From an uncultured Poribacteria bacterium (GTDB lineage: Bacteria > Poribacteria > WGA-4E > WGA-3G), in the NCBI GenBank assembly GCA_951812525.1, contig OX638316.1, forward strand, positions 496,001-560,000: a DNA stretch of 64,000 nt, given 5' to 3'. The stretch's first letter is position 1, and each line of letters begins with the position of its first letter. Of the stretch, positions 36,878 through 45,101 are shown one piece after another. The translations under genes were made by a program, and so were the position numbers. Under the pieces are notes generated by a model. It saw nothing but the letters and a program-made list of their open reading frames with translations, had not been told where the DNA came from and did not search any database.

Positions 36878-37897
36878 ATGAAACGTGTGCCTTTCCAAAC
36901 TTTACAAAATGAACTTTACCGAGTGCTCGCTACTGTCGGGTTTACCGATGAGCGAGCAGTGTTATGTGCGAGGCTATTCGCCGAAAATCAGCGAGATGGC
37001 GTGTACTCACACGGATTGAATCGCTTTCCTGGGTTCGTTGCTGGACTCGAAAACAAACAGATCGATTTCCAGGCAAAGCCGGAGAAGACTGAAAGTTTCG
37101 GAGCGTTAGAACGGTGGGATGGCAAGATGGGGATAGGACTTGTCAACGCCCATTTCTGTATGCAACGGGCAACGGAACTTGCGGACATACACGGTATGGG
37201 GTGCGTCGGGCTTTCAAATACGAACCACTGGATGCGCGGCGGCACTTATGCGTTACAGGCAGCGGAAGCGGGATATATCGGAATATGCTGGACGAATACA
37301 ACCCGACTGATGCCGCCGTGGGGTTCCGCGGAGAAAAAGATTGGGAATAATCCGATGGCGATTGGCGTCCCACGAAAAGAGGGACATCTTCTGCTTGACA
37401 TGGCGATGAGCCAGTATTCAAACGGAAAATTAGAAGTCTTAAAACTGCAGGAGAAAAAACTGCCACTACCGGGTGGATACGACACTAATGGAGAACTAAC
37501 AATTAATCCGGGCGAAATTCTTGACTCCGAAAGACCGCTCCCTATCGGCTATTGGAAAGGTTCCGGACTGGCTTTGGTACTTGACACGATGGCATCCGTT
37601 ATTTCAGGCGGGCAATCCACACACGAAATCGGGAAGCAGGGATCCGAATACGCGGTTTCTCAGGTGTACATCGCGATGAATGCCACAGGAATGATGGGAC
37701 AAGCAGCATTGAACGAGACAGTTGCAGCGATTATTGACGATTTCCACACAGCGATACCCTTAGACGAAAATGAAAGTGTCCGGTATCCAGGAGAAGGCAT
37801 GTTGCGTACACGACAGGAAAGCCTTGAAAAAGGGGTCCTTGTAGACGAATCACAGTGGCAAGCGTTACTGGAATTGAACAAAAACGAGGCAGGATAA
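36878..37897 (+). CDS. dlgD: 2,3-diketo-L-gulonate reductase-like (malate/L-lactate dehydrogenase family)
   Basis: A 339-residue Ldh-family oxidoreductase with strong resemblance to YiaK/DlgD over its whole length: D-G-V-Y-S-H-G-L-N-R-F-P near residue 43, N-T-N-H-W-M-R-G-G-T-Y near 112, G-Y-I-G-I-C-W-T-N, P-P-W-G, N-P-M-A-I-G-V-P and I-G-Y-W-K-G-S-G. YiaK reduces 2,3-diketo-L-gulonate with NADH. The pathway genes that follow YiaK in enterobacteria are not present, so the substrate may be another 2-keto acid. It fits the sugar-acid theme of the region. Confidence 0.85.
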   Translation: MKRVPFQTLQNELYRVLATVGFTDERAVLCARLFAENQRDGVYSHGLNRFPGFVAGLENKQIDFQAKPEKTESFGALERWDGKMGIGLVNAHFCMQRATELADIHGMGCVGLSNTNHWMRGGTYALQAAEAGYIGICWTNTTRLMPPWGSAEKKIGNNPMAIGVPRKEGHLLLDMAMSQYSNGKLEVLKLQEKKLPLPGGYDTNGELTINPGEILDSERPLPIGYWKGSGLALVLDTMASVISGGQSTHEIGKQGSEYAVSQVYIAMNATGMMGQAALNETVAAIIDDFHTAIPLDENESVRYPGEGMLRTRQESLEKGVLVDESQWQALLELNKNEAG

Positions 37898-37913
37898 GTT
37901 TCAGATTTTTGGC

Positions 37914-37941
37914 TTGCACTCTTTTTGCATCGGCGTATAAT
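37914..37941 (+). promoter_or_regulatory. Promoter of the Gfo/Idh/MocA gene
   Basis: TTGCAC, 16-base spacer, TATAAT, about 60 bases ahead of the ATG at 38004. Confidence 0.6.
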
Positions 37942-38003
37942 ACAGATTAACATGGAACTTGCAACGCTCTACATTATCACAAATTGTATTTGGGAGACAA
38001 CTC

Positions 38004-39128
38004 ATGACCTTACGGGCAGGGATGGTAGGTTGTGGCGGGATTAGTCGAAGCCACGCGGGCGCGCATGCGAACTTGGAGGGCATCGATCTCGTCGCAATGT
38101 GCGACATAAACACAGATGCCCTTAACAACCGTGCCGATGAATACAACGTCTCAAATCGATACACCGACTATGAGGAAATGTTTGCACGCGAAGCACTTGA
38201 CATTGTGAGCGTGTGTACACATGCGCCTTTACATGCACCAATCGCGATTGCTGCCGCACAAGCAGGTATCCATGTTTTATCTGAAAAGCCGTTGTCTGTC
38301 GATTTAGAAACGGCGGACCAGATGTTCAAGGCGTGTCAGGAAGCGGGGGTCCACTTAGCAGTCAGTCATCAATTCCGATTTACACCGCTCTTTCGCCACG
38401 CGAAATCTCTGATTGCTGCGGGGAAAATCGGTGAACTCCGTTCAATACGCGAAGTCGGCAAAGGACGTGAAGCGGGATTCGAGTTGATGGAGATGGGTGT
38501 CCACTATTTTGATGAGATGGACTTCTTTTTGGACGGCATCTCTTGGATTCAAGCACATATTACATATCAGGGGCACGATGTGACGGAAGCAGACATTATG
38601 CACAGCAGTGAGTTGTGCAAAACCGATCGGCGCGACAACGGTATTGTCGCAGGAGACACGATGCTCGTGCATATCGGTGGTGGAAACAGTGCCTACGGTA
38701 TCATGGAACTTTACTGTCGTGAACCGAGACACGGTTGGATGATGGGACCGCATCTGCTTGGTTCAGAGGGGCAATTGATGATTAAACCGAATCCAGACAC
38801 AGGTATAGATGAGATGTGGCACTGCCCCTTCGATGTCTCGTTTGCCGCACATACACCCACGTGGGAACGGATAGAACTTGACGCATCAGCGTTTATAATC
38901 TCTGGAAAAGCATGGCAGGCTCGACACACGATCTGGAGTGCGAAAAATATACGAGACGCAATTCTGAACGAAAATCAACCAGAACTCGGCGGACGTAACG
39001 CCCTTACGTCGCTTGAGTGTGTAAGTGCGACCTATGTCTCCCATTTCAGCGGGACAAAGGTGCAACTGCCGTTAAAGGAGCGGAGCCATCCGCTTGCAAA
39101 ACGTCTTAACACAGGAGCAAACAATTAA
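38004..39128 (+). CDS. Gfo/Idh/MocA-family oxidoreductase
   Basis: A 374-residue sugar/inositol dehydrogenase-like protein: Rossmann start G-M-V-G-C-G-G-I, D-I-N at the end of strand 2, V-S-V-C-T-H-A-P-L-H, then the catalytic-site motif E-K-P-L-S (Lys in EKP) and M-G-V-H-Y-F-D-E near residue 167. It is expected to oxidise or reduce a sugar or sugar-acid hydroxyl with NAD(P). The start at 38004 has a gggaga ribosome-binding site. The stop overlaps the next ATG by one base, so it is translationally coupled to the FAH-family gene. Confidence 0.9.
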   Translation: MTLRAGMVGCGGISRSHAGAHANLEGIDLVAMCDINTDALNNRADEYNVSNRYTDYEEMFAREALDIVSVCTHAPLHAPIAIAAAQAGIHVLSEKPLSVDLETADQMFKACQEAGVHLAVSHQFRFTPLFRHAKSLIAAGKIGELRSIREVGKGREAGFELMEMGVHYFDEMDFFLDGISWIQAHITYQGHDVTEADIMHSSELCKTDRRDNGIVAGDTMLVHIGGGNSAYGIMELYCREPRHGWMMGPHLLGSEGQLMIKPNPDTGIDEMWHCPFDVSFAAHTPTWERIELDASAFIISGKAWQARHTIWSAKNIRDAILNENQPELGGRNALTSLECVSATYVSHFSGTKVQLPLKERSHPLAKRLNTGANN

Positions 39129-39976
39129 TGAAACTTGCATTCTTTAACGATCATCAACTCGGCGTAATAACAGGAAACGGAATCGTTGACATCAATGCTG
39201 CTCTCAGCGGCATCTCCTATCATACACCACAAGAATTAATACGTATGGTGATTGAAGATTTCGATAACCTACGTCCCAAAATAGAAGATGTAGTTGCGAA
39301 CGGTACTGCTACTGATTTGGACAGTGTTAGTCTCAAAGCACCGGTACCACGCCCAAGTCAACTCGTTTGTCTTGCTGGCAATTACATTGAGCCAGATAGT
39401 CCATCTCGTGGTGAGTTCAACGCTTTTCTGAAATCGCCAACCGGTATCATTAACACGAACGATACAGTTGAGCTCCCAGAAGCAGACGTAACGGTGTTTC
39501 ACTTTGAACCAGAATTAGCGATTGTTATCGGCAAGCCAGCAAAACATCTCTCCGAAGAGAATGCGTTAGATTGTGTATTCGGTTACACACAATTCATTGA
39601 TGTGTCCGCACGGGGCTTACCTGGTGGTTTCTTTTTAGGGAAAAGTTGGCACACGTTCGCGCCTATGGGACCAGCCATTGTGACTGCTGACGAAGTGGGG
39701 GATGCGAATGCACTCGGCGTGCATCTCTGGATTAATGACGGTTTGCAGCACGACTTCTCAACCAACTCCATGGCACGCTTCATTCCAGAATTGCTGGCAG
39801 AAGTAACCAATGTAGTAGCACTGGAACCGGGTGATGTTGTATCGACAGGCACACATCATGAGGCACTTACTGCGGTTGGCGATGGAGATACAGTTCGATT
39901 ATCAGTAGAAGGTTTCGGTCCAGCATTGGCAGTTGACGTACGCGACCCGTTAAAACGGACAACCTGGCGCGGTTAG
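39128..39976 (+). CDS. Fumarylacetoacetate hydrolase (FAH)-family protein
   Basis: A 282-residue FAH-fold hydrolase. Metal ligands are visible in H-F-E-P-E-L-A-I-V-I-G-K (E-x-E) and in the following T-Q-F-I-D-V-S-A-R (D), with G-K-S-W-H-T-F-A-P-M-G-P downstream. Members include 2-keto-3-deoxy sugar-acid hydrolases, oxaloacetate decarboxylases and 2,4-diketo-3-deoxy-rhamnonate hydrolases. Overlap with the Gfo/Idh/MocA gene and co-occurrence of sugar-acid dehydratases make a role in sugar-acid catabolism likely. Confidence 0.88.
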   Translation: MKLAFFNDHQLGVITGNGIVDINAALSGISYHTPQELIRMVIEDFDNLRPKIEDVVANGTATDLDSVSLKAPVPRPSQLVCLAGNYIEPDSPSRGEFNAFLKSPTGIINTNDTVELPEADVTVFHFEPELAIVIGKPAKHLSEENALDCVFGYTQFIDVSARGLPGGFFLGKSWHTFAPMGPAIVTADEVGDANALGVHLWINDGLQHDFSTNSMARFIPELLAEVTNVVALEPGDVVSTGTHHEALTAVGDGDTVRLSVEGFGPALAVDVRDPLKRTTWRG

Positions 39977-40021
39977 AGCATTTGTACAGCAAGTTTTTGC
40001 TTGTAACTTTACAAAAAAGTG

Positions 40022-40051
40022 TTGACAACTGTATCAACTTATGTGTATAAT
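40022..40051 (+). promoter_or_regulatory. Consensus promoter with long leader before TIG-domain lipoprotein
   Basis: Perfect TTGACA and TATAAT hexamers with an 18-base spacer. The leader of about 145 bases contains two imperfect direct repeats around acttttaatagtaag and acttttaacagcaag (roughly 40096-40155). Confidence 0.75.
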
Positions 40052-40200
40052 AATTGAAGGTGTAACTTAGAGGTTTTCCTCTAATCCACGAAATTCTACT
40101 TTTAATAGTAAGTTTTGGATAGCGGACTACGCCACTTTTAACAGCAAGATTTGGCGCGGTACGGAATGAGAACCCTTCTGACGATAAGGAGACTGAATTA

Positions 40201-41127
40201 ATGAAAAACCCCAGAAACATAGCCGTGCTGGCTGCCCTCGCGATTGTCTGTGCATGGATGGCAGGCTGCGCTGGCTGTAATCCAGAACCCGTCCCGACTG
40301 GAATGAGTCCTACACAGGGACCCGAAACCGGTGGAACAACTGTCCAGATTACCGGCGAAAAATTTGACATGAAAAACGGCGTAACTGTGACGTTCGGCGG
40401 TAAAAATGCGCAAAGCGTAACGGTACCCACCGAAACACAAATAACAGCGGTGACTCCTAGCGGCATGGCGGGACAATCCGTGGCCATTGTCGTTACCAAC
40501 AAGGGAAAACCTGAAGTACCCGTCACGCTTTCACAGCAATTTACCTATACCGACGCGACTCCACCAACGGTCACAATGAATGAACCTGTCGATGGAACAG
40601 TTATCTCTGAATACGAAGATTCGCTAAATGTGATGATTCCTATATCAATCGCGTTTAGTGAAGCGATTGACAGCAACAGTGTCTCTGTGGATGTATCTGT
40701 TACCAAAACGGAAGATTCGATGAGCGAACCGATGAGTGCGACCCTGTCAGGCACAGTTACCGGCAGCGGTGATTCTGTAGCGTTTACATCCGATATGCCG
40801 ATGCGCGCAGGACGTATGTACACCGTTACCGTCTCTGGTGCCACTGATATGGCTGGCAATGTCCTTGAAAATTCGCATAGCTTCAGCTTCAGCACAACCA
40901 GCCCAGAAATGCTTGACAGATACCATGTACGGGAAGAGGATATCCAAGTAGACAACGGAGAAGCTGCCCTGAAGCGCATCGCTGCACGTCCTGAGATTTT
41001 TGATAACGAGGAAATGTGGGAACGGTTAGTTAGAGCGAATCAGGATTATTACATCTTCGATCGGACAAAACTGAGTGTGGGACAACTGCTATTGATCCCG
41101 CGTGGACGCGCCTGGGGTGATAAGTAG
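40201..41127 (+). CDS. IPT/TIG and Big_5-like domain lipoprotein
   Basis: A 308-residue lipoprotein: lipobox M-A-G-C23 then a Cys-x-x-Cys pair, an IPT/TIG domain (about residues 33-118, P-T-Q-G-P-E-T-G-G-T-T-V-Q-I-T-G), a Big_5-like Ig domain (about 123-230, P-P-T-V-T-M-N-E-P-V-D-G), and a C-terminal 70-residue part ending L-S-V-G-Q-L-L-L-I-P-R-G, which resembles half of a LysM motif. A surface or periplasmic role with carbohydrate or peptidoglycan contact is inferred. It has a consensus promoter and an intrinsic terminator, so it is a strongly expressed single-gene unit. Confidence 0.82.
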   Translation: MKNPRNIAVLAALAIVCAWMAGCAGCNPEPVPTGMSPTQGPETGGTTVQITGEKFDMKNGVTVTFGGKNAQSVTVPTETQITAVTPSGMAGQSVAIVVTNKGKPEVPVTLSQQFTYTDATPPTVTMNEPVDGTVISEYEDSLNVMIPISIAFSEAIDSNSVSVDVSVTKTEDSMSEPMSATLSGTVTGSGDSVAFTSDMPMRAGRMYTVTVSGATDMAGNVLENSHSFSFSTTSPEMLDRYHVREEDIQVDNGEAALKRIAARPEIFDNEEMWERLVRANQDYYIFDRTKLSVGQLLLIPRGRAWGDK

Positions 41128-41148
41128 ACAAGTTCTTAACACAGATCG

Positions 41149-41177
41149 AAAAGCCGTGTACCTGTTACACGGCTTTT
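41149..41177 (+). terminator. Rho-independent terminator
   Basis: A 12-base perfect stem aaaagccgtgta / tacacggctttt with a 5-base loop and a following T-run, 22 bases after the TIG lipoprotein stop. Confidence 0.9.
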
Positions 41178-41213
41178 TTGTTTTTCCGAATACTATAACC
41201 GGTAGAGGAAATT

Positions 41214-42959
41214 ATGTTTGGTACACAAAGAGATTTTAAGAACCGTATTGCCGAATATCAGAGCAGCTTCGTTGGGATCAAGCATCTGCATCGGTTGTCG
41301 CCAAGGCGTCCGACGCCGCACCAACCAATCACCCTCTACGTAACCACATCTGGCGGTATCGCTTACGACTCGGTGCACTGTTGGATAGATGCAGATGGTG
41401 AAGAAACGACATTTGAACTTGCCCCAAGTGAATCGGCGTGGAATACACTCGAATGGCGATACGTGCAACAGTGGCACGGACAAATTCCACCGCACCCAAA
41501 CGGGACAATAGTACGCTATAAGATCGGCGGTAAGGTTGTGGGTTCGGACAGATGGATCTTTGCAGATAATCAAACGCGAGTGTTATCGGAAGCAACAGAA
41601 TTCGCCGTCTCGGTAGACGATTATGATGTACCGGTGTGGGTGCGGGATGCTGTTATCTACCACATCTTTCTGGATCGATTCTACCCGGGAGACGGCGTGC
41701 CATGGAAAAAACCGACGAACCTTTCCGGATTTTTCGGTGGTACATTACGCGGTGCGATTCAGAAACTCGACTACATTCAATCGCTGGGCTGCAATGCTAT
41801 ATGGCTCTCGCCACTTTTTGCAAGTCCAACTCACCACGGCTACGATGCGACAGATTACTATACCGTTGAACCACGGTTCGGCACGAACGCTGAATTGATA
41901 GAACTGATTGACAAAGCACATCAGCGTGGCATACGAGTTATCCTCGATTTTGTCGCCAACCACTGGTCAAACTATCACCCAACATTTCAGGCGGCACAAC
42001 GCGAGCCAGATAGTGAGTATCGTGCGTGGTACACATGGCAGCGGTGGCCCGACGCATACACGAGTTTCTTCGGCGTGAAGGGAATGCCACAACTGAACCT
42101 AAAACACAAACCGGCGAGCGATTATCTATTGGAATGCGTTCAACATTGGCTACGCAACGGCGTTGATGGCTACCGGCTTGATTATGCGCCGGGACCACCG
42201 CATACGTTCTGGGCAGATTTCCGTCAGGCTTGTAAAGCGGTGAACCCTGATGCTTTTCTGTTCGGAGAGGTGGTCAGTCATTCAGAAGTGATAGCGTCTT
42301 ATATTCCGCATTTTGATGGGTGTCTTGACTTTTTGCTTGCGGAGGCACTTCGGAAGACTTTTGTTCTTGAAACCTCAACGCTACTGGAATTCGAAGCTTT
42401 TTTAGCAGCACATGAAACTTACTTCCCTCAAGACTTTTCCCTACCCGCTTTTCTGGATAATCACGACATGACGCGTATCCTCTATTTAGCGAGGGAAGAT
42501 AAAGCGAAGGTTCGGTTAGCGGCACTGGTGCTTTTCACACTCTCGGCACCACCTGTAATCTACAACGGCACTGAGGTAGGAGTCTCACAACGAAACCCGC
42601 TAGGACGTTTTGAAGAGGCACGTTTACCAACACCGTGGGGAGATGGAGTTGACAAAAATTTGCTCGCTTATTTTCGACGTTTGGGAGAGTTACGTAGACA
42701 GTTTTCAGTGCTTACTTCAGGGAAACGAGAGGTTGTCCATCTGAACGTTCAAAAGGGAACTTATACTTACGCTCAGACTTCAGAAACCGGTGATGTCTTG
42801 ATTGCACTGAATACAAGCAGACGTTCTCAAACAATTGATGTTTCGATTTCGTCCCTACAAACTTCTGCAAAAGACTTACTTAATGGACACCAAGTGACAG
42901 TATCAGGAGGCTCCGTAAGGATTTCGCTTCCAGCGCAAAGTGGTGCATTTATCGCCTAA
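41214..42959 (+). CDS. GH13 alpha-amylase-family glycoside hydrolase
   Basis: A 581-residue enzyme with an N-terminal beta-sandwich (about residues 1-135) and a GH13 (beta/alpha)8 barrel. Conserved regions are D-F-V-A-N-H (region I, about 244), G-Y-R-L-D-Y-A with the nucleophile near residue 321 (region II), G-E-V with the acid/base near 351 (region III) and L-D-N-H-D-M with the third carboxylate near 413 (region IV). No signal peptide is evident. The N-domain and short C-domain resemble neopullulanase/cyclomaltodextrinase types, but specificity cannot be set. Good ribosome-binding site (agaggaa). Confidence 0.92.
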   Translation: MFGTQRDFKNRIAEYQSSFVGIKHLHRLSPRRPTPHQPITLYVTTSGGIAYDSVHCWIDADGEETTFELAPSESAWNTLEWRYVQQWHGQIPPHPNGTIVRYKIGGKVVGSDRWIFADNQTRVLSEATEFAVSVDDYDVPVWVRDAVIYHIFLDRFYPGDGVPWKKPTNLSGFFGGTLRGAIQKLDYIQSLGCNAIWLSPLFASPTHHGYDATDYYTVEPRFGTNAELIELIDKAHQRGIRVILDFVANHWSNYHPTFQAAQREPDSEYRAWYTWQRWPDAYTSFFGVKGMPQLNLKHKPASDYLLECVQHWLRNGVDGYRLDYAPGPPHTFWADFRQACKAVNPDAFLFGEVVSHSEVIASYIPHFDGCLDFLLAEALRKTFVLETSTLLEFEAFLAAHETYFPQDFSLPAFLDNHDMTRILYLAREDKAKVRLAALVLFTLSAPPVIYNGTEVGVSQRNPLGRFEEARLPTPWGDGVDKNLLAYFRRLGELRRQFSVLTSGKREVVHLNVQKGTYTYAQTSETGDVLIALNTSRRSQTIDVSISSLQTSAKDLLNGHQVTVSGGSVRISLPAQSGAFIA

Positions 42960-42985
42960 AACGTGTCCAAGATGTGACAGAAAAG

Positions 42986-43032
42986 AAAAAGGGGATCGGC
43001 AACTACACAATTCAGTTACCGATCCCCTTTTT
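42986..43032. terminator. Bidirectional intrinsic terminator between convergent genes
   Basis: Long stem aaaaaggggatcgg..aact / agtt..ccgatccccttttt with runs of A and T at both ends, so it can stop transcription from both the GH13 gene and the P460 lipoprotein gene. A diverged duplicate lies at 44457-44496. Confidence 0.9.
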
Positions 43033-43052
43033 ATAGGTGTTGTAAGATGGAA

Positions 43053-44207
43053 TTACTGGGCATCGCCGGCACCGTTGCCGTCATCAGCACCATTGTCCAT
43101 GCCATCATCCATCATGCCATCGTCCATCATATCGTCTGCCATGTCATCCATGGAAAGTGAGACGAAGACACTATCGTTCTCAGCTTTGGCATGGCAATCG
43201 TGGCACCCCTGAGCCATAGCCACGGGAATGGATTGTGGTGTCATTAACTCGTCCATTTCTGAATCCCGCTGAGTCGCACCGTATATCCAACCGTTGTGTT
43301 CGGCATACATAGCGTCGTCGGTTTTCACCATCGTTACGACTTGCTTGACAAACGTGTTGGTTTCATCCATGGCTTCCTTGACAATCATGCTTCCCGCGGG
43401 ATACGCTGTCCCTTCCATGTTCGCCGTTGCACTCGAATCGTTGAAATAGACGGTCCGAGAACCCATGCCGTGAGCAACCCCGGTTCCCACCGGTTCTGGA
43501 AGCGTAACGTGCGTCCACGATTGATGTGTTTCCACATCCGTCATCATGTCCGCCATCATATCCGTCATGGCGTCTGTCATGCCATCATCGATCATCATGT
43601 CGTGAGTCATGGCATCATCCACCGTGTCGTCCATGGAGAGTGAGACGAAAACGCTGTCATTATCGGCTTTGGCGTGACATCCATGGCATCCGACGCTGTT
43701 TTCCAGGCTGCCTCCGCCGACCATCATATATTCATTTGTTTCCGATGCCCGAGCGTACTTGACGTACATCCAACCGCCATGGTCAGCATACATCGGATCA
43801 TCGGTTTTCGTCATCACCGCTTTTTTCGCGACGAAAGTGTTGGCATCGTCCATGATTGTCTTAACAATCACTGTCCCTGCGGGATAAGTCGTTCCTGCCG
43901 TGTTTGCCATGACACCTATATCATTGATGTAGGCAGTGCGGGTACCTTCGCCGTGTGCTGCGCCGGTTCCCCCAGGATTCATAGCTGCAGCAGCTTCTGC
44001 TACGGTCATCGCAGGTGCTGGAAGCATAACATGCTCCCATGACATGTACATCGTCGAATCCATCATATCCATCATCATGTCCATCATATCATCCGCAGCC
44101 ATCATTTCTCCGGCAACCGGATCCAAGACTTTCTGCGTTCTATTACAGGATACGAAAGTGACACAAGCGATCAAAATCGCAATTAAAGCGATTCGAAGCT
44201 TTAACAT
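43053..44207 (-). CDS. Lipoprotein with two cytochrome-P460-like heme domains and Met/Asp-rich segments
   Basis: A 384-residue lipoprotein (lipobox F-V-S-C21). Two tandem repeats of about 150 residues each contain S-W-E/T-H-V, G-T-x-A/G-V-A-H-G, Y-P-A-G-T/S-V/M-I-V-K, M-Y-A-D/E-H-x-G-W and a C-x-x-C-H heme motif followed by A-K-A (near residues 174 and 336); this is the cytochrome P460 layout. P460 domains bind heme c and are linked to hydroxylamine, NO or peroxide chemistry. Between and around the domains are Met/Asp-rich stretches (M-M-D-D-x-type). Its own terminator follows. A redox or metal-handling role at the outer envelope is inferred. Confidence 0.85.
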   Translation of the reverse strand: MLKLRIALIAILIACVTFVSCNRTQKVLDPVAGEMMAADDMMDMMMDMMDSTMYMSWEHVMLPAPAMTVAEAAAAMNPGGTGAAHGEGTRTAYINDIGVMANTAGTTYPAGTVIVKTIMDDANTFVAKKAVMTKTDDPMYADHGGWMYVKYARASETNEYMMVGGGSLENSVGCHGCHAKADNDSVFVSLSMDDTVDDAMTHDMMIDDGMTDAMTDMMADMMTDVETHQSWTHVTLPEPVGTGVAHGMGSRTVYFNDSSATANMEGTAYPAGSMIVKEAMDETNTFVKQVVTMVKTDDAMYAEHNGWIYGATQRDSEMDELMTPQSIPVAMAQGCHDCHAKAENDSVFVSLSMDDMADDMMDDGMMDDGMDNGADDGNGAGDAQ

Positions 44208-44456
44208 TATTATCTCCTATTCTATAATATTCATAAGTAAAAGGATAACGAAGAGTTGCGGGCTTTAAAGCGACAAAGCCCATCCACCTCATTGTGTCCC
44301 TCTTCAAATCCATATATTACACAACTTCATTATAAATTATATGATAACAATTCACAAATTTCAAGAAAAAACACAACGTAGAAGGACCCTACACTGAGTT
44401 CAATCCTACTGAACGTGAGTTTTATACCAAGCATTGGTGCTCACAGATTATGAAAG

Positions 44457-44496
44457 AAAAAAGGAATCAGCAACTACAACATACAGTTACTGATCC
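44457..44496 (-). terminator. Intrinsic terminator, paralogous to 42986-43032
   Basis: Imperfect stem atcag-c-aact / agtt-a-ctgat with T-run on the minus strand, 27 bases after the Met/Asp repeat lipoprotein gene. The same sequence pattern follows the P460 lipoprotein gene. The rest of the 315-base gap 44208-44522 shows only the P460 gene's leader with its aggag ribosome-binding site. Confidence 0.75.
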
Positions 44497-44522
44497 CTAT
44501 TAAGATATATTCTGAAACGGAA

Positions 44523-44891
44523 CTACTGGGCGTCGCCATCCATGCCATCGTCCATGCCGTCGTCCATCATGCCGTCGTCCATCATGCCGTCGTCCATCAT
44601 GCCGTCGTCATCCATCATGCCGTCGTCCATCATGCCGTCGTCCATCATGCCGTCGTCCATCATGCCGTCGTCCATCATGCCGTCGTCCATCATGCCGTCG
44701 TCCATCATGCCGTCGTCCATCATGCCGTCGTCCATCATGCCATCATCACCTGTCATGTCGTAACCTTCAGTCATGCTGTCGTCCATCATGTCATCAGTAA
44801 CAGGTGTCATGACCTGCTGTGCTCTTTCGCAGGATACGAAGGCAAAACAACAGACCAACATAGCGATTAAAATCATCTGAAACTTTAGCAT
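44523..44891 (-). CDS. Met/Asp/Gly repeat lipoprotein (MMDDG repeats)
   Basis: A 122-residue lipoprotein. The signal peptide and lipobox F-V-S-C21 are closely similar to those of the adjacent P460 lipoprotein, and both end in Gly/Asp-rich D-A-Q. The mature part is about a dozen copies of M-M-D-D-G, with one copy carrying an extra D. The heme domains of the paralog are absent. Dense alternating Met and Asp side chains could bind Cu(I), Ca or other cations (inference). The gene probably arose by duplication of the neighbouring gene, loss of the P460 domains and expansion of a short repeat. Confidence 0.8.
   Translation of the reverse strand: MLKFQMILIAMLVCCFAFVSCERAQQVMTPVTDDMMDDSMTEGYDMTGDDGMMDDGMMDDGMMDDGMMDDGMMDDGMMDDGMMDDGMMDDGMMDDDGMMDDGMMDDGMMDDGMDDGMDGDAQ
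44540..44746. repeat. 15-base coding tandem repeat
   Basis: About a dozen units of the 15-base unit gccgtcgtccatcat, nearly identical in DNA sequence, with one 18-base unit. It encodes the M-M-D-D-G array in the lipoprotein gene. The near identity of units points to recent slippage expansion. Confidence 0.95.
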
Positions 44892-45101
44892 TGTTAGTGC
44901 TCCTTATTTTATCTCTAGAGTAGAAAGTTAAGGAAGAGCTGCATATCTCTTGATGAAACTTCAAAGTGTTAAAGACCATTCACGTCAGAGTGCGACCCTT
45001 CAAATCCCATGTACTACTACATAACTTTAGTATATTATATCAAATTTCGCTTTAATTTTCAAACAAAAAAAATTAGAAGCACTATGATTCAGAGATTGCT
45101 T

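Noticed and set aside
44540-44746. Possible CRISPR array
   Set aside because: The 15-base units are contiguous and code for protein; no spacers exist.
44542-44763. Plus-strand frame of Met-Pro-Ser-Ser-Ile repeats
   Set aside because: It is the antisense reading of the 15-base repeat in the lipoprotein gene; both strands are open only because the unit has no stop in any of these frames.
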